Positions 1-5,641 of a stretch of DNA of 7,936 nucleotides are shown here, piece after piece (positions within the stretch are counted from its first letter, which is position 1; each line of letters starts with the position of its first letter). Source of the stretch: Chloroflexota bacterium (GTDB lineage Bacteria; Chloroflexota; Limnocylindria; Limnocylindrales; CSP1-4). The stretch is from positions 1 through 7,936 of the forward strand of contig JANYAA010000172.1 of assembly GCA_025355255.1 (NCBI GenBank), given 5' to 3'. The notes below the pieces were generated by a model. It was not told the DNA's origin, ran no database searches, and worked only from the letters and a program-made list of their open reading frames with translations. The translations under genes were made by a program, and so were the position numbers.

Positions 1-966
1 GTCGCGTCCCCGCTGGTTGAGCGCCTGGTCCGGCACCGCATCAGGCGGTCCACCGCGCTGGGTATCGTCATCGTCGCCGTGCTGGCTGCGGTCGCGCTGG
101 CGGTGATCGTGATCGCGGTGTCGCTGGCGGATCTCGTGGACCTGGCGCCGGGTTATGCCGTGCGCCTCGACAGCATGCTGGCTCAGGTGCCCACAGTGCT
201 CGCGGGCTTCGGCATCGTTACCAGCGGCGGCGGGCTGCAGGACATCCTGTCGTCAACGGCGCTCGGGGAGATTGCGCGGTCCGCGGCGGGCGCCACCTCG
301 CGTGCCACGGGCGCCGTGCTGATTGCCGCGCTCACCCTGGTGTATGCACTGTCCGGGGCAGCGTCGCTGCGGCTGCGCGCCGAGGCGGCGTTTGGACAGC
401 AGCATGCGGTACTCGCGGGGGTGGAGCACTTTGGCGCTGACCTGCGCCGCTACCTCGTCGTTCGTGCGCAGCTGGGCGTCTTCGCTGCGGTGCTCGTGTT
501 CGTCCTGCTGTTCGTGCTGGGCGTGCGGCTGGCGGCGCTCTGGGCCTTCCTGACCTTCGCCGCCTCGTTCATCCCCAACATCGGCACGATCATCGCCCTC
601 GTGCCCCCCGCGATCCTGGCGTTGCTGGACTCGGGTCCGGCATCGGCGGCCGCGGTGGTGGTTGGCTTCACCTCGATCAACCTTGCGCAGGACTACCTGC
701 TGCAGCCGCGGATGATGGGCTCAGAGCTCAACCTCTCATCGCTGGTGGTCCTGCTGTCGATCGTGGCGTGGACCTGGATCCTCGGTGCGGCCGGTGCGCT
801 GCTGGCCGTTCCGCTCACCGTGGGCCTGGTGGCCGTCCTTGAGGCGACGCCTGCGACCGCCGGCCTCGCGCTGCTGATGCGCCACGAGATGCCGCCGCCC
901 GAGCCGCCAGATCAGCCAGCAGCGATCCCCGCCAGCAGCGAGAACACGGGCATCGCGGCCTCATAG
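1..966 (+). CDS. AI-2E family transporter (PerM/YdiK-like), 5' end outside window
   Basis: This is an integral inner-membrane protein of the AI-2E transporter family (PF01594). Members are linked to export of autoinducer-2 or to ion/solute efflux, so the substrate cannot be inferred. The frame is open from base 1, so the true start lies upstream; an in-frame GTG at 79 falls inside the first membrane segment and is not the start. Counting the first codon as 1, hydrophobic segments lie near 20-46, 104-120, 159-176, 180-216 and 245-281. Two family hallmarks are visible: the block around SFIPNIGTII (about 189-198), and the run from QDYLLQPRMMG (about 230) to WILGAAGALLAVPLT (about 259-273). After the last membrane segment comes a hydrophilic Pro-rich tail of about 25 residues. 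Its final codons overlap the end of the convergent DUF2461 gene by 55 bases, so the two mRNAs share antisense 3' ends. The family call is firm; the function is not. Confidence 0.9.
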   Translation, partial: VASPLVERLVRHRIRRSTALGIVIVAVLAAVALAVIVIAVSLADLVDLAPGYAVRLDSMLAQVPTVLAGFGIVTSGGGLQDILSSTALGEIARSAAGATSRATGAVLIAALTLVYALSGAASLRLRAEAAFGQQHAVLAGVEHFGADLRRYLVVRAQLGVFAAVLVFVLLFVLGVRLAALWAFLTFAASFIPNIGTIIALVPPAILALLDSGPASAAAVVVGFTSINLAQDYLLQPRMMGSELNLSSLVVLLSIVAWTWILGAAGALLAVPLTVGLVAVLEATPATAGLALLMRHEMPPPEPPDQPAAIPASSENTGIAAS

Positions 967-1586
967 CTGTCCGCCAGGAGGTCAGGCAGATCGGGCGACA
1001 TCACGTCCGTATCGGCCAGGCGTCGCCGGAAGATGATGTCCTTGAGCGTCAGGAGGCTCGCGTCCGGGCTGTCCTTCGGGTAGCCGGTGGGCACACGCGT
1101 CAGGCGATCCCCGTACACCTCGCCGAAGGCATCGGCAAAGCCCGGTTCCTCCAGGGCCGCCCACACGCGTGCCGGATCCGACACGACAATTTGGCGCCAG
1201 CGCGCGAGCACCGGCGGGTCCGGTCGCCACAGGCCACCTCCCGCGAAGATCTCACCCGGCTCAATGTGCACATAGGCGCCGGGACCACCGCCCGCGATGG
1301 GGAACCGCGCGCTGGCGTACGGCTTGTACGGCGACTTGTCCTTTGAGAACCGCACGTCTCGATAGATGCGGAACGGCGAGCTGGCCGGATCCGCGGTCAG
1401 CGGCAGGTTCCGGGCGGCAAACCGCTCAGCCAGCGCGCTGCATAGGGCCTCCAGCGGGCGCTTCACCAGCTCCTCGTACTCCGGCTTCCGCGGCGTGAAC
1501 CAGCTGCGGTCATTGTTGGCGGCGAGCTCCGCCAGGAAGGCGATGGCCTCCGGGCGAAACCCATCAAACGGGACGAACGTGGACAT
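912..1586 (-). CDS. DUF2461 / TIGR02453 family protein
   Basis: This is a conserved protein of unknown function, 224 residues with the chosen start, which is normal for the family. Family blocks are clear. An N-terminal segment has FRPEAIAFLAELAANNDRSW (about 10-29). A central block follows with PFRIYRDVRFS and KSPYKPYASARFP (about 71-96), then GAYVHIEPGE and GGGLWRPDP (about 103-124), and TGYPKDSP (about 167-174). No signal peptide or membrane segment is seen, so it is probably cytoplasmic. I chose the ATG at 1586 because homologues begin a few residues before the F-x-G-F motif and a GAGGT ribosome site lies 6-7 bases upstream. An upstream ATG at 1652 would add 22 Pro/Arg-rich residues; it also has a GGAG upstream, so it cannot be fully excluded. 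The gene diverges from the DUF4260 promoter region and converges on the AI-2E gene, with 55 bases of overlap. Confidence 0.88.
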   Translation of the reverse strand: MSTFVPFDGFRPEAIAFLAELAANNDRSWFTPRKPEYEELVKRPLEALCSALAERFAARNLPLTADPASSPFRIYRDVRFSKDKSPYKPYASARFPIAGGGPGAYVHIEPGEIFAGGGLWRPDPPVLARWRQIVVSDPARVWAALEEPGFADAFGEVYGDRLTRVPTGYPKDSPDASLLTLKDIIFRRRLADTDVMSPDLPDLLADSYEAAMPVFSLLAGIAAG

Positions 1587-1706
1587 GGCTGACCTCACGG
1601 GCTGATTGCGGGCTGTAGGCGGCGGGCTGACTGGGCGGATGATGCGCGACATGATGGCTCCGCTCGCTTATCGGCGCCTTATCACTTGACCGCGACGTGG
1701 CACTGC

Positions 1707-1735
1707 TTGACATGTGCTTGATGGCTATGCATCAT
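1707..1735 (+). promoter_or_regulatory. Sigma70-like promoter of the DUF4260-TetR operon
   Basis: A perfect -35 hexamer TTGACA (1707-1712) is followed after 17 bases by CATCAT (1730-1735), a 4/6 match to the -10 consensus. Transcription would begin near 1742, leaving about 30 bases of leader before the ATG at 1772. The promoter therefore argues against any start upstream of 1740 for the DUF4260 gene. Confidence 0.6.
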
Positions 1736-1744
1736 AGCTATCAA
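1718..1744. promoter_or_regulatory. 27-bp palindromic operator, probable TetR site
   Basis: Arm TTGATGGCTATG (1718-1729) and arm CATAGCTATCAA (1733-1744) are reverse complements with one mismatch, separated by only CAT. The palindrome covers the spacer, the -10 hexamer and the probable start of transcription. A bound dimer there would block polymerase. The second gene of the operon encodes a TetR-type repressor, so autoregulation is the simplest reading. The palindrome is seen directly; the binding partner is inferred. Confidence 0.6.
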
Positions 1745-1771
1745 CAGCCGGCTCGGGCCAGGGCCGCCAAC

Positions 1772-2176
1772 ATGAGGACCGACGTGACGATGCCAACCAC
1801 ACCCGCAGTGACCGGCGGAGCCCGCATCTGGCTCCGCGTTGAAGGCGCGGCCGCGCTGCTCGCGGGCATCTGGATCTACCTCACCCAGGGCGGCCCGTGG
1901 CTGCTGGTGGTTCCCCTGCTGCTGGCGGTGGATGTGTCGATGGCCGGCTATCTGCGCGGCCCGGCCCTTGGTGCCGCGCTGTACAACCTGGCCCACAACT
2001 GGGCGCTCAGCATCGCGGTCCTAGCGTTCGGCATCGCCACGGGTGCGCCGGCTGCCATTGCCGCGGGCGGGATCCTTGTTGGCCATGTGGGCATGGACCG
2101 CGCCGCGGGCTACGGGCTCAAGTACCCCACGGCGTTTGGCGACACGCATCTGGGCAGGATCGGCAAGGCGTCATGA
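1772..2176 (+). CDS. DUF4260 family membrane protein
   Basis: This is a small membrane protein of the DUF4260 family with no established biochemical role. With the ATG at 1772 it has 134 residues. The family pattern is clear: an RVEGAAALLAG start (about 22-32), hydrophobic segments near 24-37, 43-59, 67-90 and 92-107, the middle block DVSMAGYLRGPALGAALYNL (53-72), and the signature C-terminus with HVGMDRAAGYGLKYPTAF and DTHLGRIG (105-131). The open frame extends upstream to an ATG at 1697, but that lies above the -35 element. The 1772 ATG has AGGG about 8 bases upstream and fits the predicted transcript. An alternative ATG at 1790 is possible. The stop codon overlaps the TetR start in an ATGA arrangement, so the two genes are translationally coupled and almost certainly share a transcript. 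What the membrane protein does, and which compound induces it, cannot be told from sequence. Confidence 0.88.
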   Translation: MRTDVTMPTTPAVTGGARIWLRVEGAAALLAGIWIYLTQGGPWLLVVPLLLAVDVSMAGYLRGPALGAALYNLAHNWALSIAVLAFGIATGAPAAIAAGGILVGHVGMDRAAGYGLKYPTAFGDTHLGRIGKAS

Positions 2177-2739
2177 GCCCCACGCCCGCGCGCACAAGCC
2201 GTGCGGCCATCATCGCTGCGGCCGCCGAACTCCTGGAGGCGCACGGCCTTGAGGCGCTGACCATGGCCGCGGTTGCCGACGTCGTGGGCGTGCGAGCCCC
2301 GTCGCTCTACAAGCATGTCGCGGATCGCCAGCAGCTGATCGCGGCCGTCGCCGACGAGGCCGTCCGCGACCTCGGCATGGCCATCGGCAACGTGCCGGGC
2401 ATGACAGACGACGGGGTGCAGGCCAGGCTCCGGTCGGTGGCGACCGCGTTTCGAACCTTCGCGCGAACCAGACCGCGCGCGACGGCGCTCGTCTTCGCCG
2501 GGCTCGGCACGGAGCACCAGCCATCGGTGGACGCCGCGCGCGCTGCCGTTGCCCCGCTGCTCAGCCTTGCCGCGGAGCTTGCGGGACCCGAGCGAGCGCT
2601 TGAGGCTGCCCGAGCGCTCACGGCCTACGCCTACGGTTTTGCGGCCATGGAGTCGGGTGGGGCATTCCGGTTTGGCAGCGACGTGGACGCGGCCTGGAGC
2701 GCCGGGCTAGAGGCCCTGATCCGTGGCCTTGCCGCCTGA
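2173..2739 (+). CDS. TetR/AcrR family transcriptional regulator, WHG-type C-terminal domain
   Basis: This is a one-domain-pair repressor of 188 residues, a usual size for TetR proteins. The N-terminal DNA-binding domain begins with helix 1 (about 8-24, ending in ELLEAHG). The helix-turn-helix follows at about 29-56, with MAAVADVVGV and the recognition-helix block RAPSLYKHVADRQQL. The C-terminal ligand and dimer domain has a motif around AYAYGFAAMESGGAFRFG (151-168), which matches the WHG-type TetR C-terminal domain. The ATG overlaps the DUF4260 stop by 4 bases, so the repressor is made from the same transcript as its likely target. A 27-bp palindrome over the operon promoter (1718-1744) is the best candidate binding site. 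The open frame continues upstream through the DUF4260 gene, but that part is a shadow. The ligand is unknown. Confidence 0.92.
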   Translation: MSPTPARTSRAAIIAAAAELLEAHGLEALTMAAVADVVGVRAPSLYKHVADRQQLIAAVADEAVRDLGMAIGNVPGMTDDGVQARLRSVATAFRTFARTRPRATALVFAGLGTEHQPSVDAARAAVAPLLSLAAELAGPERALEAARALTAYAYGFAAMESGGAFRFGSDVDAAWSAGLEALIRGLAA

Positions 2740-2813
2740 CGGAGCCGGACCGAAAGCCGCCGCACTACCACCCGCCGACCGCGACCCTGCCCGTCGCGGC
2801 GTCAGGAGGTCAC

Positions 2814-3089
2814 GTGCGCACGCTCTACGCAGGTCTGTTCGCGGCGCTGAAGGAGACAGACGGCGGCGAGATCGCCATCAACGGCAGCATCACGCTGGCC
2901 CAGGTCACGCTGGCGGCGGGGCTGCTCGACGAGCTGCGCCTGCTGGTCTTCCCCGTTGTGGTGGGATCCGGACGCCGGCTGCTGGAAGGTCTGGAGAACA
3001 TCCCCCTGCGCCTCATCGAGGCCAAGCCGCTGCCGACCGGCGGGGTGTCTCTCACCTACGGGCGGGCCGAGCCAGCCGCGAGCGCCTGA
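2814..3089 (+). CDS. RibD C-terminal / dihydrofolate reductase-like protein, N-terminal half missing
   Basis: The 91-residue product matches only the C-terminal half of the RibD-C/dihydrofolate-reductase-like reductases, which usually run to about 180-195 residues. The conserved core is present: GGEIAINGSITLAQ (about 17-30), then AGLLDELRLLVFPVVVGSG (35-53) and RRLLEG, ending with a VSLTYGR strand (78-84). The N-terminal half of the fold, including its share of the NADPH and substrate pocket, is absent, so an active reductase is unlikely. It starts with GTG directly after a perfect AGGAGGT ribosome site (2804-2810), with a short gap of 3-4 bases. The 75 bases between the TetR stop and this start show no missing N-terminal part. 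It may be a decayed gene, an internal deletion that kept the original start, or a short real protein. It is probably the third gene of the DUF4260-TetR transcript. Confidence 0.6.
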   Translation: MRTLYAGLFAALKETDGGEIAINGSITLAQVTLAAGLLDELRLLVFPVVVGSGRRLLEGLENIPLRLIEAKPLPTGGVSLTYGRAEPAASA

Positions 3090-3112
3090 CGCGCGCACCC
3101 ACAACGAAACGG

Positions 3113-3136
3113 GGCCTTGGAGGGGGGTCCAAGACC
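3113..3136 (+). terminator. Possible hairpin terminator after the TetR cluster
   Basis: Arms GGCCTTGGA (3113-3121) and TCCAAGACC (3128-3136) pair at 8 of 9 positions around a six-G loop. It sits 24 bases after the stop of the RibD-like gene and before the end of the convergent EamA gene. No T-run follows, so it would be a weak intrinsic terminator at best. The rest of the gap 3090-3186 also holds a strong ribosome-site-like stretch at 3149-3164. Confidence 0.3.
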
Positions 3137-3186
3137 TCGCATTCGCTGAGAAAGGAAGGTGATCTGCATGATCGCCCTCCAACCTT

Positions 3187-4110
3187 TCAGGTTCGTGAGA
3201 GTGGGGAAAGGCCTCGCAGCCTGCCCTGTGCAATCGCAACCCCCAGCAGGACGATGACACCGCCCACAGGCTCATGCCAGTTGAGCGGTTCCGCCAAGAG
3301 CAGCACGCCAGCGATCACCGCGAACAGCGGCGTGATGTAGGTCACCGAGCTTGCGGTGGTGGCGCCCGCGGCCTTCACGATTCGGAAGCTGAGCACGTAC
3401 GCGATACCGGAGCCGAGTACCCCAAGGGCGAGCATCGCGAGGATGGTGGTGCCGGCGATTGGCCAGCGAACCACTGGGCCGCCCAGCAGCGTCTCGCCGG
3501 CCACCAAGGGGACCAGAAACAGCGCGCCCAGCACAACCTGGCCCGTGGCTATCGCGATCGGGTTGCTGCCCTGCGCGAAGAGGTGTCGCCGTGAGTACGG
3601 ATAGACGATGCCGTAGCACACCGCAGCGCCGACGCACGCAAGGACGCCGGCCAGTTCGCCGCCGCCGATCCCCTCCCATACCCCCACCACGACAAGGACG
3701 CCCGCAAAGCCCACGAGAAGCCCAACGATCCGCTCGCGCGTTGGTCGCTCTTCCGGGAATGCGGCCAGGACGGCAACAAGCGTCGTGAGCGGGGTTGTGG
3801 CGTTGATGATCCCAGCGAGGATGGAGCTCACCTGGGTCTCGCCCCATGCGAACAGCGTGAACGGGATGCTGCAGAACAGGAGCGCCAGCACGGAGAGGTG
3901 CCGCCAGGTGGCACGGCCGCGGGGCAGGGGCGTGTTGGTTGCCGCGGAGACAGCGAGCAGGGTGAGCGCGCCAATGCTGAGCCGCACAAAGGCCACACCG
4001 ATTGGCGAGAGCGACTCGAGTCCCAGCTTGATGAACAGGAACGAGCAGCCCCAGATCGCGCCCAGCACAACGAAGGCCAGCTGCCATGGGAGCACACGGA
4101 GGTTGCGCAT
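3187..4110 (-). CDS. EamA family (DMT superfamily) transporter
   Basis: This is an inner-membrane permease of the drug/metabolite transporter superfamily with two EamA repeats. It probably exports a small metabolite or amino acid; the substrate is unknown. With the ATG at 4110 it has 307 residues, normal for the family. About ten hydrophobic segments can be placed near 8-28, 37-57, 73-90, 95-117, 128-146, 153-173, 185-205, 219-240, 252-272 and 280-297. The first repeat opens with GAIWGCSFLFIKLGL (18-31). Typical second-repeat features are VTYITPLFAVIAGVLLLAEP (256-275) and the W-x-E-P-V-G-G block (278-284). The frame extends 11 codons upstream to a TTG at 4143, but the ATG gives a more normal N-terminus. 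Neither start has a clear ribosome site, so a leaderless or weakly translated mRNA is possible. It is divergent from the glutamate decarboxylase gene; a functional link is only a guess. Confidence 0.9.
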   Translation of the reverse strand: MRNLRVLPWQLAFVVLGAIWGCSFLFIKLGLESLSPIGVAFVRLSIGALTLLAVSAATNTPLPRGRATWRHLSVLALLFCSIPFTLFAWGETQVSSILAGIINATTPLTTLVAVLAAFPEERPTRERIVGLLVGFAGVLVVVGVWEGIGGGELAGVLACVGAAVCYGIVYPYSRRHLFAQGSNPIAIATGQVVLGALFLVPLVAGETLLGGPVVRWPIAGTTILAMLALGVLGSGIAYVLSFRIVKAAGATTASSVTYITPLFAVIAGVLLLAEPLNWHEPVGGVIVLLGVAIAQGRLRGLSPLSRT

Positions 4111-4153
4111 GACGGCACACGCTATCGCGGACCGGCGGGTCAACGTGTCTCGG

Positions 4154-4183
4154 CTGACGCCGATCGTGTCGTCCCGTTAGTCT
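4154..4183 (+). promoter_or_regulatory. Candidate promoter of the glutamate decarboxylase gene
   Basis: CTGACG (4154-4159) and TAGTCT (4178-4183) are separated by 18 bases and each matches the sigma70 consensus at 4 of 6 positions. The leader would be about 45 bases long before the GTG at 4234. It lies in the 123-bp divergent gap shared with the EamA gene. In a high-GC genome matches of this quality arise by chance, so this is tentative. Confidence 0.3.
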
Positions 4184-4233
4184 GTGCGCCTGCCCCGGCC
4201 AGCCGGACCGGGTTTGGGACGAGGGAGACCGCC

Positions 4234-5610
4234 GTGGCGATCAAGCAGACCAAGCGCGCTCGGGCGCAGCTCATCGGCGACGTGTTCTCAGGGGTCCGGC
4301 GCGCGCCGCGCCACGAGATGCCAACCGAAGAGATGGACCCCGAGGTTGCCTACCAGATCGTCCACGACCAGCTGATGCTGGACGGCAACGCGCGCCTGAA
4401 CCTCGCCACGTTCGTCGGCACGTGGCTTGAGCCGCAGGCGCGTCGCCTGATGGACGAGACGTTCGACAAGAACATGATCAACAAGGACGAGTACCCGCAG
4501 ACCGCTGAGATGGAGATGCACTGCGTCGACATGATCAGCCGGCTGTGGAACGCGCCCGACCCCAACGAGGCGCCCGGCTGCTCCACCACGGGCTCGTCCG
4601 AGGCGGCGATGCTTGGCGGTCTGGCGATGAAGCGCCTCTGGCAGGTGAAGCGGCGCGCCGAAGGCAAGCCCGCCGACAAGCCCAACATCGTGTTCGGCAC
4701 CAATGTCCAGGTCTGCTGGGAGAAGTTCGCCCGGTATTGGGACGTGGAGCCGCGCGAGGTGCCGATGGAGGGCACCCGCTTCCATATCGACCCGGACCAG
4801 GCCGCCGCCCTGTGCGACGAGAACACGATCGGCGTGATCGGCATCCTGGGCTCCACGTACGACGGCTCGTACGAGCCCATCGAGAAGATCTGCAAGGCGC
4901 TTGACGATCTGCAGACGCGAACCGGGCTGGACATCCCAGTCCACGTGGATGCGGCGTCAGGCGGCTTCGTGGCGCCGTTCCTTGATCCCGACCTCAAGTG
5001 GGACTTCCGCCTCGACCGCGTGGTCTCCATCAACGCGTCCGGCCACAAGTACGGCCTGGTAGCCCCAGGTGTGGGCTGGATCATCTGGCGCGACGAGGAG
5101 CGCCTGCCCGAGGACCTCATCTTCAAGGTGAACTACCTGGGCGACATCATGCCCACGTTTGCGCTCAACTTCTCACGCCCGGGCGCCCAGGTGGTGGCCC
5201 AGTACTACAACTTCATCCGGCTGGGGATGGACGGCTACCGCCGGGTCCAGCAGTACGCCCGCGAGGTTGCGCAAGACCTGGCGCGCGAGATTGACGGCAT
5301 GGGGCCGTTCGAATGCATCACGCGCGGCGAGGACCTGCCGGTGTTCGCCTTCAAGGTCCGCGAGGACATCACCAACTTCAACGTCTTCGACGTCTCGAAT
5401 GCGCTGCGCGAGCGCGGGTGGCAGGTGCCGGCCTACACGTTCCCGGCCAACCGCCAGGACCTTGCGGTGTGCCGCGTGGTGGTGAAGCGCGGCTTCACGC
5501 ACGACGTCGCCAGCCTGTTCATGGGCGACCTGCAGCGCCAGCTGCCGCGGCTTCTGCGCCAGGCCGAGAGCGTGCACGACGCGGACAGCGGGAGCAGCTT
5601 CCGCCACTAG
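4234..5610 (+). CDS. gadB: Glutamate decarboxylase (PLP-dependent)
   Basis: This enzyme removes the alpha-carboxyl group of L-glutamate, giving GABA and CO2 while consuming a proton. It is cytoplasmic and usually serves acid resistance or GABA metabolism. The 458 residues align almost end to end with E. coli GadB (466). Landmarks are DGNARLNLATF (50-60), the phosphate-binding TTGSSEAAMLGG (118-129), CWEKFARYWDVEPRE (161-175), the PLP-pyridine Asp239 in HVDAASGGF, and the PLP lysine Lys272 in SGHKYGL (E. coli Asp243 and Lys276). LNFSRPGAQVVAQYY (311-325) and RERGWQVPAYT (392-402) are also typical. The GTG at 4234 is supported by GAGGGAGA six to seven bases upstream; the open frame above it is antisense to EamA. 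Two details stand out. The C-terminus ends in SSFRH, like the E. coli SFKHT lock tail. Position 83 is Asn where E. coli has Asp86. No GadC-type antiporter is in the window. Confidence 0.96.
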   Translation: MAIKQTKRARAQLIGDVFSGVRRAPRHEMPTEEMDPEVAYQIVHDQLMLDGNARLNLATFVGTWLEPQARRLMDETFDKNMINKDEYPQTAEMEMHCVDMISRLWNAPDPNEAPGCSTTGSSEAAMLGGLAMKRLWQVKRRAEGKPADKPNIVFGTNVQVCWEKFARYWDVEPREVPMEGTRFHIDPDQAAALCDENTIGVIGILGSTYDGSYEPIEKICKALDDLQTRTGLDIPVHVDAASGGFVAPFLDPDLKWDFRLDRVVSINASGHKYGLVAPGVGWIIWRDEERLPEDLIFKVNYLGDIMPTFALNFSRPGAQVVAQYYNFIRLGMDGYRRVQQYAREVAQDLAREIDGMGPFECITRGEDLPVFAFKVREDITNFNVFDVSNALRERGWQVPAYTFPANRQDLAVCRVVVKRGFTHDVASLFMGDLQRQLPRLLRQAESVHDADSGSSFRH

Positions 5611-5641
5611 ACCGCGGCGTTCGGGGCTTCACGAGGAGCCT

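Noticed and set aside
962..971. CATAGCTGTC, a 9/10 match to one arm of the 1718-1744 palindrome
   Set aside because: It is a single half-site inside the DUF2461 coding region with no second arm nearby, so chance is the better explanation.
1897..2172. Upstream extension of the TetR frame
   Set aside because: It is a shadow of the DUF4260 gene. TetR homology begins at 2173, where the ATGA overlap gives a natural start.
2723..3340. Open frame of 205 codons on the plus strand spanning the RibD-like gene and the EamA end
   Set aside because: The Arg/Ala/Pro-rich translation is typical of an out-of-frame read in GC-rich DNA. The reductase motifs are in the frame starting at 2814.
3898..4233. Upstream extension of the glutamate decarboxylase frame
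   Set aside because: This part is antisense to the EamA coding region and resembles no protein. The GTG at 4234 has a strong ribosome site and matches the homologue N-terminus.
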